From NCBI GenBank assembly GCA_015039365.1, contig WION01000217.1:26420-90419 (forward strand): 64,000 nt of DNA, read 5' to 3'. Under the pieces are notes generated by a model that worked only from the letters and a program-made list of their open reading frames with translations, was not told the origin of the DNA and searched no databases. The DNA comes from Amanita rubescens. Lineage: Eukaryota; Basidiomycota; Agaricomycetes; Agaricales; Amanitaceae. Positions 34,266-45,058 of the stretch are shown here, one piece after another. Each line of letters starts with the position of its first letter. The stretch's first letter is position 1. The position numbers and the translations under genes are program-made.

Positions 34266-35640
34266 TCACAAAACCATAATCTTTTCCACAATATCCTCCA
34301 TCGCAGGACGCCTCACCGCTTCCTTCACCCAACATTGCTTAATCAACTTCCACGCCCTATCACTCAAAGGCGGCTTTTCCAATCGAGGCGGACGCTTCCC
34401 CCTTGAAGAGACAAGCTTCACGATTTGAATCTCATTCGCACCCTAGAAAGGTATAGTATCGAACTGGATCTATGCAATTTACGCGTTGAGCGCCTAATTC
34501 GACCAACGATTTGGCGCACTCTCACCTCGTAATAAAGGCAACCAAAAGCATAAACATCCGATTTTTGCGTTCTTGCGGTCAATTGCCCATCATCGTCTGA
34601 TTCTGAGACATCTGCTTCCTCTTCATCCCAATTTCCGAGTAACTCAGGCGCCGCAAAGTTGTAATGTAGCGCTCCAGATTGCGTGACAGTAGCTTCTGAA
34701 TGTCGAGTTAACCCAAAGTCGGCGATTTGAGCGTGGAAGTCACAGTCCAAAAGAACGTTGTCCTGCGATAGATATGTCAGTTATCTAACCAGGCAGGTTG
34801 AGGTGGACGTACGCCGCGGAGGTCGCCGTGAACTATGCCTTCTGAGTGGATGTATTGGATGCCTTCGGCTACTTCTAAAATCTATAAAGATTGAGCTTTG
34901 AATATGAGCAGGTCAAGTGAACTCCGCACAAGTCTTTGGATCTCCAATGTCGAACGACCAGTCTTCTTTCTCCACTGAGAAAGAGTACCGTTCTTCATGT
35001 ACGGCGATACAAGGAACATGCGAGAAGCCGATTCATCTTCAAAGATCCCAAGAAATGGCAGAACGCGCTCGTGATTTAAAGATCGCCACATCAACGCTTC
35101 TCGACAGAAATCCTATCAAACAGCAATTGGTATATCCGTTCAAGATTAGTAAGCAAAACGGCTTACATCGTCATGACGAGTTTTATATAACAATTTCAGC
35201 GCAACGGCAGCTCCCTTGAGTTCTCCCTTGAAAACGAACCCAAATCCTCCGCGACCTACATAATCATAATCAACCTTGGCGTTAATCCCTTTGACGAACA
35301 AAGAGCTTGGTGTGACAGGCGTCTTTGTTATCATTTTCAGCATCAGTCGCCTGGCTCGGCGGTTCGCATCCGGTACTTCGGAACATGACAAATGGCCACT
35401 GCATAGCAGACGGAGCATAAAATCGAGCAAAAGCTCAGTGTCGGATTCACTAGTGAGTTGTAAAGCAACGTTGGCATAGTTCTTCGTTGTCAAGAGTGAG
35501 CGTGCAAGGTCGATTGTCGCTATATTGACGACAGAGCCGATAGGTGATCCTGGCTTATCAAGTTTAGCGAAAAAAAGTATATGCTGTTCAACTTGCTTAT
35601 TTTATACCTTTTCCCCTCGTAAAATTGTGAGCAGTGATGA
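34266..35640 (-). CDS. TKL-like serine/threonine protein kinase
   Basis: Minus-strand exons join across short GT-AG introns at about 35166-35110, 34930-34883, 34812-34765 and 34524-34442. The kinase elements are in order: glycine loop GRGGFGFVFKG, VALKLL (lysine), MWRSLNHERVLPFLGIFEDE, YMKNGTLSQW, and the catalytic loop VHGDLRGDNVLL with the Asp. They continue with DFGL, AAPELL (APE), KSDVYAFGCLYYE, and the tail IKQCWVKEAVRRPAMEDIV. The stop is at 34266-34268. The segment after YYEV is shorter than usual (the PF-type helix F/G linker is missing or hidden in the intron). The N-terminal ~140 residues (LDPQLRSNTSPLSSLLTILR then NYANVALQLTSESDTELLLD) precede the domain, probably with one more exon beginning near 35690. 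Substrate unknown. Likely intact. Confidence 0.75.
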
Positions 35641-35649
35641 AAGTGGAGA

Positions 35650-36045
35650 AGTGTTAGACCTAAGTTGAGGGTCTAGTTGTCCTTGGACCTCTGCATCTGC
35701 ATATACCTTCAAAAGTAAGATTAAGCTTATATTCGACATCGGTCGTACTTTGATTTACTTTCGTATTGACATCTCTCGTCTGTATGCTCTTGTCAACTTT
35801 ATTTGCTACAGCGTCCTTGAGTCTGATTAGTCTAGCTGGCCAGGGAATATAGTGGCATGACGTACCCCTTGAGATCCAGGGTCAAACTGGGGCCCGTTTA
35901 TTTCGTGACGATCCTTCAAAAAAGTTTGGGAGGACGCTAGTTTTCGATCACGAACTATTGGGGGCACTTCAACACGGCGAAAACTCTCAATCAGGCCACT
36001 GACGACCGAAAGATCGATATTTTCATATTCGGTGTTCAGCTGCAG
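35650..36045. other. Gap between the kinase 5' end and the Sey1-like remnant
   Basis: Contains the probable kinase promoter and 5' exon (about 35700-35640). No other feature is recognised. Confidence 0.3.
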
Positions 36046-37000
36046 CTAAATCACGTTTAAGTGAAAAATGTTACAAATAGTATGGTACCATCTCACCCAG
36101 AGACGCTCCATACACAATCCGAGTTTATCGATCGCGATTTTCTTTTGATACCTGGGCTTGAAAGCGTAATCCAAGCAATCTTTATCGAGGAACCGCGCCT
36201 TTAACCTAGAGACCTCGGCCCCCGCCCATTCACGCATGCTCAAATATGGAGCAATAACGAACGAGACGTCAAAGTAATCATATAATCGGTGATCTGCTGG
36301 TTTGCTCTGTTCTGCCCATACTCGCTCGAGGTCTGCGATAAGCATGGTTTGGATCTGGGATATGGATAAAGAATGAGTTGGAATTGGTGTGACGACGAAG
36401 AGAAGAAGCGTTTGATCGATGCTGGCATCCAAACTACGTGAGTCGGGTTTCGAACACAAAGGACTGATAACGTACACCCTTGGGGTCATCTTCGAAAAGA
36501 GGCCAATGGCAACTTCAAAGATGGGTTTAATCAAGTGTATCGGAAGCCCATAGCGGATGTTTGTAATATGAAAGATGAGGACGTCGGAGAAGATGACGGA
36601 GAGCAAGGCGCATTTGCGGACCACTGAGTACTACGTTGGTGAGTCCCTACGGCCCATTTCAAATGAACACTGATGTTTACCGACATCTTGCTGTCCCTAT
36701 TCTTGACGTTCAAAATTATCGCATTATTTGCCCCACACAACCATACACCTGCACAAGTGCCAGCTTTCAGAGATATATTCGCCTCATATATGCATATGCT
36801 TATACCTTCGTTGTCATCCCTATTTTGGAAGTCTGTGCCGAAAACTAGGTTGAGAAAGGCATCTAGTAGGACACTAGTTAGTTCGTTCAGCCATGCGTCT
36901 TCTAAAGATCTGACATACTTTTGTAATCGAAGGTCGATCCAAAGGCGGTGACAACCTTATGTCCGTCATTCAAGCTCCATCGTTTAATCTTTGCATCAAG
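36046..37000 (-). pseudogene. Sey1/RHD3-like dynamin-type GTPase, decayed
   Basis: The clearest part (36624-36046) reads VRKCALLSVIFSDVLIFHI, LIKPIFEVAIGLFSK, LLLFVVTPIPTHSLSISQIQ, LERVWAEQSKP, DYFDVSFVIAPYL and KKIAIDKLGLCMERLW. This follows the middle of the Sey1 GTPase domain after the DxEGTDGRERGED region. Upstream pieces NLVFGTDFQNRDD and GVWLCG lie in other frames, and the P-loop (GSQSTGKST-type) is absent. Sey1 proteins fuse ER tubules; this copy lacks the nucleotide-binding loop and the C-terminal helical and membrane parts. Confidence 0.6.
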
Positions 37001-37144
37001 GTTTCGCCTATGGGAATAAGCTATAGGGAGGAATAAATAATAATAGGGACGAACTGGAGCTCTCCTTGCTGATTGATGAGTTTGATGGCGGGCATGGTGG
37101 GACACGAAAGGGGAAAGGCATCATGATCGTGAGCGTGCAGGCGA

Positions 37145-38060
37145 ATCAATAAAGGAAGGAACCCTAATACGACCGTGGGAAGCGTATAGACAGTACCACC
37201 GGAGAACGCCGAATATTTTAAATAAAAGACTCGCGTCGTCAATCGCCCTTGAGCGCAAATCCTCGTAAAGTGAGTATTCGAAACTTCTTCGGGTTACATG
37301 ACGAGTGTTGTTTTCAACCCATTGGCACCTCTTAGTCGACTCGTCCCCACTTTAACTCGTGTGGGTCGCTGACATGAATGACTTTCTGACTTTTTACGCT
37401 TTTGCCTTTTTTTTTTTTTTTTCGTTCCTTTTTTTCTGACCCTTGATTCATAGGCTGGACTACCACCACGCATCTTCTCAATTCCTGGTGATGGATTCAC
37501 TGCCGCGTGACGAAGGTCTCGAGTACTATGATCGCCACGTCATCAGCACCGAAATCATCTAACCGGTATTGAAACTTAAGACTAGGTCAGAGTGGGCTCC
37601 GTCATCAAGTCCTCTCTAGCGAGTAACGGATCCGGGTGGTCGAATCCTGACCGGAAACCTAAAATACAAATCCTATGATCAGATTCTGCGCTTGACTAGG
37701 ACGAACATCAGCCGGTGACCGTGCAGTCGTGGCCGCTGCAAGGAAGTTGTTTGCGCTAGCGAACAGCTTTGCTGGACGCCTGTTTTCGATACGACGGCGA
37801 CTGCGATGTGTGGGCATTCGGCTGGACGCTAAACTATTCAGCTCACAATGGATTCTGCCTCAGTTTCCCGGGATATCGTGTATGTTCTATTAGTATATTT
37901 TAGCGATGCCACCTGCTAATTTCGCCATCCGCATAGAACAACTTGGCGCCATTATCAAAGTCATTCTGCCGCTGCGTAGTTGGAATATCTTCACCAAGTT
38001 CCGGTAACAAAGATTCGGTGTACTACTACAATTTTGTAATTTTGAAGCGACGATGTCGCG
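37145..38060 (-). pseudogene. HsbA-unit remnant (C-terminal and middle exons)
   Basis: 37150-37680 shares the 3'-flank block with 25480-26350 and 54660-54980. 37690-37790 aligns to the last coding exon of the HsbA-like gene (GCAGTCGTGGCCGCTGCAAG, GCGAACAGC). 37870-38010 aligns to the intron and exon around 55380-55500 (TTCTATTAGTATATTTTAGC, AAGTTCCGGTAAC). Frames are broken and the signal-peptide exon is missing. Confidence 0.6.
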
Positions 38061-38329
38061 GTTCCAACGTGTCAATATAACGATTCCTTGCCCATTTCAC
38101 TGGTAGTCGCACCGTGGGGAAGCGCAGAGACAGTACCAGCGGAGAATGCCAAACCGCCCTGAACCTGTCAAAAAATTGAAACTGACAGTCGTTCCCGCAG
38201 CATTGAGCCAAGATGTTTAATTTCAACGAAGTAACTCTTTGACCAATCATTCATACATAAAGCGGTAGACACCGAGGAAGTTACAAGTCCGCAGGGAGTA
38301 GAATTACATTCAACAACTAAAAATTAAAA

Positions 38330-38682
38330 TCACATCGAGAGATCTTTTACCTGCTCTTCCAACCACGTCCACAACTTTTCTCCCAACTCTGGATCTCGTG
38401 ACGCGGGGGTCGATTCTCCAAGGCGCGCCCATGGGTATAGATACTTGGATCGTCGCATGATTAGCCCGGATCATAAGAAGAATCAGTTGAACGTACTTTT
38501 CCATTATAATTAACCGCTTCTGGCATCGTCCCAGCATAGAGCTGTGTCAGCGCGCCATAGCTAACGTCGTAACATAAAGCGTTCTGCGAAAGTATCACAA
38601 ATATTCTTGGTCGAGAACAAGGAATATGCCCGTACCGTTAAAATCTTCTCCAATAATGAAAGATGGCGTTGAAGATCCGATT
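38330..38682 (-). pseudogene. Short-chain dehydrogenase, 3' part (separated by LINE)
   Basis: Minus-strand coding continues from the LINE target site: RHLSLLEKILT, an intron (about 38635-38587), NALCYDVSYGALTQLYAGT and PEAVNYNGK, another intron (about 38494-38442), then [10 protein letters not shown]...[19 protein letters not shown], and the stop at 38330-38332. The YGALTQLYAGT and YL.PWAR segments are characteristic of fungal SDR C-termini. The 5' part is at 45047-46128. Confidence 0.85.
38671..38682 (+). repeat. LINE target-site duplication, left copy
   Basis: GAAGATCCGATT, repeated at 45047-45058 immediately after the poly-A tail. Confidence 0.9.
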
Positions 38683-38842
38683 GAAAGCCTCTTGATCTTC
38701 TACCACGTGGCACCCCTACCAGGACCCCGAAATAATCGGTGGACGGAAGGGCAGTACACTATAGTCGGTCGTAGTAGCAATATCTCTATACTCTTACACT
38801 CTACCCTACCTTACAAATACACAAAAGACGCCGAAGAACAAT

Positions 38843-40510
38843 ATGCCAGCTAGTACACGCTCAGCGGGTACGGCAGAAAAAGACAGCAGCGGTGATAAGA
38901 AGACCCCACGCTCAAAAAAGATAGCTGAACCTGGGAACCCAGCTGAGTCCACAATAACCTCCGTTGAGAGCGCAAGGTCCTTCCTATCTGGACTGAACCT
39001 CTTGAAGCAAGAAGAGATGCTGACCGCAAAGTTGGCACTCACAGCGCTCCGCACGCTGGCAACCAACCCAAAGAGGTCAATCAAACTCCTCACGGACGGC
39101 ATGCTCAGCATCTGCTTCGTCATCGAGCAGGCAGAAGAAGCCGACGCCTTCTTTGAATGTGAAGAGCACGACGCCCACCTGACACAGGAGCTAGAGTCAC
39201 AGCGCGACTCCATCACAAGACTGGAAGATCTAGTCTCCAGACTGGCAACCGACAATAAGGAAATTGTTAAGGAATTAAGGAAGGACATGGAGGAGACAAA
39301 GAAGGGGATGGAATCAGTTAAACAGTGCGTACTCAACGCCCAGGCCACCACGCAGCCCCCGCCCATCCCCGCAACCAACGCGGCACCTTCAACACAAATG
39401 GCCCTTCCGATCAAACCGTCATATGCATCAACCGTAAACAACACCTCGCTCCACCACTCTTCAGCCATAGCCAAGGGCAATGACCGTGAACGACAGATCA
39501 TCGTCACCTTCAGGAACGAAGAGACAAAAAGGGACATACTCCGTCTCACGGCCAGGGAGCTCGTAACGAAGGCAGACTTGGCTTTGGGGCTCATGACGAA
39601 CATAGGTATTCCAGTCCCCAAAGGAGCGGCTTTCGTCCATGCCACCACCACGAAAAGCGGTGCCGTTATCTACCAAATCAACTCAAAAAGTGCCGCAGTC
39701 TGGCTCAAATCCAAAGATAACCTCGAAAGCTTCACAAGCAACATGGGTGATGCCAATACAACCCACGCGCGCCTCTTCCACGTCCTCGCTAGATTTGTAC
39801 CCACCCAGTTCAGCCCTGATGACCGCCTAAGCCGCAACCTGGTGGAATCCAACAACAATCTACCAACGGAAGCCATAGCACACGCTAAATACATCAAGGC
39901 CCCGGAACGCAGGAGGCCAGGCCAGCGCACCGCACACGTCATCCTTGGTTTCAATACGAGAGAGCTAGCCAACCAGGTCATTGAAACAGGCCTAATTATA
40001 GAAAACAAACGTATCCTTGTCGAGAAGCTGCTAAACGAGCCAACTAGGTGCTTCAAGTGTCAAAGCGTCAAAGGCGACCACCGCGCAGCCCAATGCCCCG
40101 AAAGTGCCCCCACCTGTGCCCGTTGTGCAGAGGATCACAGTACCACCGATTGCAAACACGCCGGAGCCCCCCGCTGCACCAACTGCAAACAAAATGGTCA
40201 CTCCGCTGCCGACAGAGACTGCCCCTCTTTTGAGAGAAGTATCGAACATTACCGAAAGTTCACACCTGATGCGTGCTATAGGTTTTACCCCATAGAAACA
40301 GACACGTACACATGGACACCAAATGAGTCCCCTCTCCCCGACCCCTCAAGCGCCGTGCAGGCTGAAGCCCCTGGTCACAGACAAGACGGCTCCGGCATTA
40401 GTACCATGATCCAAAACGTCCTACCAGGCAGCTGGTTCGGATCAAAAGGGGAAGACCCGCTACCGCCTCCGCCACCAGCCGCTAGCCCCAACCCCACAAA
40501 ATCATTTTAA
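38843..40510 (+). CDS. LINE ORF1, Gag-like nucleic-acid-binding protein (555 residues)
   Basis: The N-terminal third is helical with a coiled-coil-like stretch (ELESQRDSITRLEDLVSRLA ... MEETKKGMES). The middle region resembles an RRM-like fold (RQIIVTFRNEETKRDILRLT). The C-terminal part has three zinc knuckles: CFKC...H....C, CARCAEDHSTTDC and CTNCKQNGHSAADRDC (about residues 405-460). Such proteins bind the element RNA to form the retrotransposition particle. Its stop overlaps the ORF2 start as TAATG at 40508-40512, which suggests stop-restart translation of ORF2. Confidence 0.92.
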   Translation: MPASTRSAGTAEKDSSGDKKTPRSKKIAEPGNPAESTITSVESARSFLSGLNLLKQEEMLTAKLALTALRTLATNPKRSIKLLTDGMLSICFVIEQAEEADAFFECEEHDAHLTQELESQRDSITRLEDLVSRLATDNKEIVKELRKDMEETKKGMESVKQCVLNAQATTQPPPIPATNAAPSTQMALPIKPSYASTVNNTSLHHSSAIAKGNDRERQIIVTFRNEETKRDILRLTARELVTKADLALGLMTNIGIPVPKGAAFVHATTTKSGAVIYQINSKSAAVWLKSKDNLESFTSNMGDANTTHARLFHVLARFVPTQFSPDDRLSRNLVESNNNLPTEAIAHAKYIKAPERRRPGQRTAHVILGFNTRELANQVIETGLIIENKRILVEKLLNEPTRCFKCQSVKGDHRAAQCPESAPTCARCAEDHSTTDCKHAGAPRCTNCKQNGHSAADRDCPSFERSIEHYRKFTPDACYRFYPIETDTYTWTPNESPLPDPSSAVQAEAPGHRQDGSGISTMIQNVLPGSWFGSKGEDPLPPPPPAASPNPTKSF

Positions 40511-43500
40511 TGTTTAGCACAACCTTAAGAACACCCCCGCTCAACGACAGACATTTACGCTTTTGGCAACAGAATGTCAACAAATCCCGTAATGCACAGG
40601 AAGACCTCCTGCAATCCTTAAGAACTAGCGAGTTCGATATCTGCGCCATACAGGAGCCATTCATTGACTGTTTTACTAACACCAAAGCAAACTCAAAATG
40701 GAGGGTCGTCTACCCAAACACCCATTATACAAGCCCGAAAAAGACGAGATCAGTCATGCTCATCAACATATCAATCCTCACAGACACGTGGAGCGCCCTA
40801 AACACAAACTCTGGTGACGTCACCGCAATCCGGCTCCAGACAAGCGCTGGAACAATCAACATCTTCAATATATACAACGACATAAACAACGACGACGCCC
40901 TACGATCCCTATCACAAGCAGCCCAGGAGTACCACAACGAAGAATCCAACGAGCACATGATTTGGCTTGGCGACTTCAACCGACACCACCCATATTGGGA
41001 TGAAAATAGAAATTCTCACTTGTTCACGCCAACAAACCTCGAACGTGCACAAACGGTTCTTAACCTGACGATGACCAACGATATGGAGATGGCCCTCCCT
41101 AAAGACATCCCAACGCTACGAGCCCTAAATACGCGCAATCTCACACGGCCGGATAACGTTTTTATCTCCCACTCACTGATCGATGCGCTAATCTACTGCA
41201 ACACAGAACCAGAAAAGCAACCGGTGAACACTGACCACTTCCCGATAATCACCAAGATCGACATCTCAGTCACGCTTCACGAAGAACACGAACGATTCAA
41301 CTTCAAAGAAACCGACTGGGACGAATTCAGGAAAACTTTGAAAGCTCGTCTAAACGGAATACCAAAGCCTAAGCCCATCCCCAACATTCGTACCTTTGAC
41401 CAAACGCTAATGAGCCTCGATGTAGCTGTGCAAGAAACAATAGAAAAAGTCGTCCCAAAAGCGAAGGCCTCCCCCCATGCGAAGCGCTGGTGGTCTAACG
41501 ACCTGAGGAAGCTAAAAAAGGCAGTTACCAAAAAGGGCAGGAACTCCTATAACCAGCGCTTCAACTTAGACCATCCCGCGCATGAACAATATAGACGCCT
41601 ACGCAATCAATACACAGCCGCCATACGTGAAGCTAAAACCAACCACTGGGCTGAATGGTTGGAATCCCTCAATGAGACGACGGTGTGGACGGCGGCTAAG
41701 TATGCTAACAGTGAGCCCACAGATGCGGGCCGCGCAAGGGTACCCAATCTCAAAGCAAAACTAAGAGGTAGTGAAGACGACACCACCGCCACAACCAACG
41801 ACCAGAAGAGCCGCATGTTCTATGAAGCCCTATTCCCAGAGAAGCCGCTACAGGACGTGGTGCTAGGCGATTTCACATACCCCCCGCCAAAATGGGAATT
41901 CAAGCCAATAACCAACAAGCAGATCGAAAGAGCGATTGACAACATGGCCCCATACAAGGCGACAGCTCCAGACACCGCGCCAAACTGCGTTTTCAAGGAA
42001 GCCAAGCAGATCCTACTACCACACTTGGGACCGCTTTTTCGAGCAACCTTCGACCTCAACTACTACCCGGATTCATGGGCGCGAACCATGACAGTCATCC
42101 TAAAGAAGCCAAGCCGGCCAAGCTATGAGTCCCCCAATGCGTGGAGACCAATCTCACTCTCGAACGGGTTTGCTCGCCTACTCAATGCATGCATTGCTAA
42201 CGAAATTACAAATAGATGCGAGACGCATAACATTCTGCCAAAAAACCACTTCGGAGCTCGCCCGGGCCACACGACAACACAAGCGGTCCACTATCTAACC
42301 ACGACGGTCAAAGACACATGGCGGAAGAGGAAAGTTGTCTCAGCGCTATTCCTAGACGTAAAGGGTGCCTTCCCAAGCGTCAGCATTGACAGATTGGTAC
42401 ACGACATGCGCATAAGGGGCATCCCCCAACAGATCACCGACTGGATAGTGCGCAGAATGGGCAACAGGAAAACACAACTCAAGTTTGATGACTACGTATC
42501 TGACGTTTTCGTCATCACAAACGGCCTCGACCAAGGCGACCCACTCTCGCCCATTGCCTACATGTTGTACAACTCAGACATCCTAGACGTGCCAAACCTG
42601 AAAAACGGTGAGGACGCTATTCTATTTGTAGACGACACAACGATTCTCGCGATAGGCTGCAACTACACAGAAACTCATCGAAAGATTGAAGACATGTTAC
42701 ACAGGCATGATGGTATCCTACAATGGGCGGACACGCACAACTGTACCTTTGGCATAGAAAAGTTCCAACTCATTGACTTCCTGCGGGGAAAAAACATCAC
42801 GACAGGTAGAGAAGGTGAAGGTGAATCAATACTCATACGAGGACACGAGGTCCGACCACAGGAATCGGCAAAACTACTTGGGGTTTCAATCGACCGCTGG
42901 CTCAACTGGAAAACACATATAGCAGCAGCCCTGGCAAAAGGCGAAAAGTGGGTCAACCAATTTGGCCGCTTAGCTCGTGTCAGCAAAGGGATCAGCCCCG
43001 CCTTTGTACGCCAGCTTTACCTCACCATAGCAATGCCCCGAATACTCTACGCCGCCGACGTTTTCCTCTCTCCTCAAAGGCGCCACAAACTAACATCGCC
43101 CAACCCAAGCCCAACCTACAATGTCACAGTCATGCGCCAGCTTGCGACGGTCCAGCGGCGAGCATCAATAATGATTACAGGTGCCATGAGAACCACGGCG
43201 AGTACCGTCCTAAACCTGCTGTCAGACCTACTCCCGATACACCTAGCAGTCGACAAATGGCGCTACAATGCAGCCCTTAGCCTGGCAACAATCCCTAAAG
43301 GACATCCCCTACATGGTATGGTGCACCGCACAGCGCGACGATACGTAAAAAAGCACCCCAGCCCCCTACATGAGCTCTTCCACACATACAATATCAAGCC
43401 GGACACGATGGAGAAGGTAACGCCCATACGCCACCTCAATTCGTGGGACCCGGACATAAAAACCATCATCCCGAACAACAAAGACACAGCTATCACGCAG

Positions 43501-44763
43501 TGCAGCAGAGACAGGGCTGAATATCAAATATTCACAGACGGATCCTTAACAAAAGACGGCGTTGGCGCCGCGGCGGTGATATATAAGCAAGGAAAAAGAA
43601 TGGCGCTCACACAATTTCATCTAGGGACTACTACAGAACACACAGTTTACGAGGCGGAGTGCGCTGCGATGGCCCTCGGGGTCTTCTCAATCAGGAACAG
43701 GCGGAACGTGAAGTCCGTCACGATTAACGTTGATAACCAAGCAGCCATAATAGCATCCACGGATAACAAGCAAGGGCCAGGCAAGTACATTCTAGATGAA
43801 TTCCACGAGCAGATCAATGCACTTAAACATAGGAACAACAATGTAAGAATAAAAATCAGATGGACGCCAGGCCATGTTGGGGTAAAGGGGAATGAGGAAG
43901 CAGACGTGGCAGCAAAGGCAGCGAGTGCGGGCACATGCAGCGCCAAGACGGCACTCCCGAAGCTGTTCAGGAAACCACTGCCAGCTAGTAAATCCGCAGC
44001 GAAACAGCAATTCGGCTCAAAAGTAAAGGAAGCAGCGCTGGAGGCCTGGCGTATGGCCCCTCAAGCGAGGAGGCTCAAAGGAATCATCAGCTATGAAAGC
44101 GGTAAAAGGTACAGGAAAGCCTTGACGAAGGCCAGCCGCCGCACAGGCAGCATATGGACGCAACTCAAAACGGGCCACATCGGCCTAAACACACATCTTC
44201 ACCGCATCAATATAAGCAAAACCGCAATCTGCCCAGGCTGCAAGCAATACAACGAGACGGTGGACCACCTGCTACACCACTGCCGAGCCTACAACGAACC
44301 GCGGGCCCAACTCCGTCGAATGGTTAAACGTGACATGACAGGCCTCAAAAAACTTTTGGGTAACGACAGCAATATGACCTATGTCACCGAATTCGTCAGA
44401 AAAACAAAGCGCATAACATGGCTGTCAAAACAGGACAAAAAACAGGCGACAACGCAAAGCGACCTATTCGACGGTTACAGACACACGGCAAGGATGCACC
44501 AGAGGAACGGTACAGGGCCAAGGGAGCGCAGCACCCAAAACTGCAGGGAACAAGCAGCGGCTAGTGCCCAGGGAAGAGTAATGGAAGAGTGGAACACATA
44601 CGCCAGAGGAGACATACGCAGCTGGCTCACAGTAGGCAACAGGAGACGAGAGAGAAGGATGGGGGAGCCCGAGAGGGAGGACGGGGCAAGTGAGGCGCAG
44701 CGTAGCGGGGGGGGAGAGGACGAGAACAGAACGATGGGGAGAAGAGCGGGGCGGGGCAGGTGA
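40510..44763 (+). CDS. LINE ORF2, endonuclease / reverse transcriptase / RNase H (1,417 residues)
   Basis: The AP-like endonuclease occupies residues ~10-250 (QQNVNKSRNAQEDLL, ICAIQEPFID, WLGDFNRHHPYW, NTDHFPII). Reverse transcriptase spans ~480-800 with ALFLDVKGAFPSV (motif A Asp), GLDQGDPLSP (motif B) and FVDDTTIL (catalytic DD). RNase H spans ~1010-1145 with FTDGS, YEAECAA, NVDNQAA and GNEEADVAAK, so all four acidic positions are present. A C-terminal CPGC...H....C finger (~1240) follows. Uninterrupted and full length. It nicks the target and primes cDNA synthesis from ORF1-bound RNA. The first ATG overlaps the ORF1 stop by one base. Confidence 0.95.
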   Translation: MFSTTLRTPPLNDRHLRFWQQNVNKSRNAQEDLLQSLRTSEFDICAIQEPFIDCFTNTKANSKWRVVYPNTHYTSPKKTRSVMLINISILTDTWSALNTNSGDVTAIRLQTSAGTINIFNIYNDINNDDALRSLSQAAQEYHNEESNEHMIWLGDFNRHHPYWDENRNSHLFTPTNLERAQTVLNLTMTNDMEMALPKDIPTLRALNTRNLTRPDNVFISHSLIDALIYCNTEPEKQPVNTDHFPIITKIDISVTLHEEHERFNFKETDWDEFRKTLKARLNGIPKPKPIPNIRTFDQTLMSLDVAVQETIEKVVPKAKASPHAKRWWSNDLRKLKKAVTKKGRNSYNQRFNLDHPAHEQYRRLRNQYTAAIREAKTNHWAEWLESLNETTVWTAAKYANSEPTDAGRARVPNLKAKLRGSEDDTTATTNDQKSRMFYEALFPEKPLQDVVLGDFTYPPPKWEFKPITNKQIERAIDNMAPYKATAPDTAPNCVFKEAKQILLPHLGPLFRATFDLNYYPDSWARTMTVILKKPSRPSYESPNAWRPISLSNGFARLLNACIANEITNRCETHNILPKNHFGARPGHTTTQAVHYLTTTVKDTWRKRKVVSALFLDVKGAFPSVSIDRLVHDMRIRGIPQQITDWIVRRMGNRKTQLKFDDYVSDVFVITNGLDQGDPLSPIAYMLYNSDILDVPNLKNGEDAILFVDDTTILAIGCNYTETHRKIEDMLHRHDGILQWADTHNCTFGIEKFQLIDFLRGKNITTGREGEGESILIRGHEVRPQESAKLLGVSIDRWLNWKTHIAAALAKGEKWVNQFGRLARVSKGISPAFVRQLYLTIAMPRILYAADVFLSPQRRHKLTSPNPSPTYNVTVMRQLATVQRRASIMITGAMRTTASTVLNLLSDLLPIHLAVDKWRYNAALSLATIPKGHPLHGMVHRTARRYVKKHPSPLHELFHTYNIKPDTMEKVTPIRHLNSWDPDIKTIIPNNKDTAITQCSRDRAEYQIFTDGSLTKDGVGAAAVIYKQGKRMALTQFHLGTTTEHTVYEAECAAMALGVFSIRNRRNVKSVTINVDNQAAIIASTDNKQGPGKYILDEFHEQINALKHRNNNVRIKIRWTPGHVGVKGNEEADVAAKAASAGTCSAKTALPKLFRKPLPASKSAAKQQFGSKVKEAALEAWRMAPQARRLKGIISYESGKRYRKALTKASRRTGSIWTQLKTGHIGLNTHLHRINISKTAICPGCKQYNETVDHLLHHCRAYNEPRAQLRRMVKRDMTGLKKLLGNDSNMTYVTEFVRKTKRITWLSKQDKKQATTQSDLFDGYRHTARMHQRNGTGPRERSTQNCREQAAASAQGRVMEEWNTYARGDIRSWLTVGNRRRERRMGEPEREDGASEAQRSGGGEDENRTMGRRAGRGR

Positions 44764-45021
44764 GAGGCAGCGAGGTAGGGGGGACTGGGAGAGAGGTGAT
44801 GAGAGGCGAGGTGAGAAGACGATGAACAGCGCACAGAGTGCGCAATTCCGCATCCAGGCTTCAACCACGCTACAACCACCAACACAAACTCCACGCGCGC
44901 CAGAAATGGCGCGTTCTTTTCTAGCGGAAGATGAAGACAACCATACGTATATTATGACAAGAGTACCACATTAGAGTACGCCCTACCATGCGCTACAAGC
45001 GCCGCGGGGCTTAAACAAGGA

Positions 45022-45058
45022 TTAAAAAAAAAAAAAAAAAAAAAAAGAAGATCCGATT
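45022..45058 (+). other. LINE poly-A tail and right target duplication
   Basis: An A-run to 45046 is followed by GAAGATCCGATT (45047-45058). Confidence 0.95.

Larger units (their letters stand above)
38683..45046 (+). mobile_element. Full-length non-LTR retrotransposon (LINE), 6.36 kb
   Basis: Bounded by a 12-bp target duplication (GAAGATCCGATT at 38671-38682 and 45047-45058) and ending in about 23 A residues (45024-45046). It has a 160-bp 5' UTR, two overlapping ORFs and a ~260-bp 3' UTR. Gene order (zinc-knuckle ORF1; endonuclease-RT-RNase H-CCHC ORF2) fits the Tad1-type group of fungi. Both ORFs are open, so the copy is recent and potentially active. It splits a short-chain dehydrogenase exon. 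Confidence 0.95.

Noticed and set aside
38806..39651. 281-codon minus-strand ORF over LINE ORF1
   Set aside because: Antisense shadow of a well-supported ORF1; no motif.
44464..44940. Minus-strand ORFs at the LINE 3' end
   Set aside because: Low-complexity shadows of the Arg/Glu-rich ORF2 tail and the 3' UTR.
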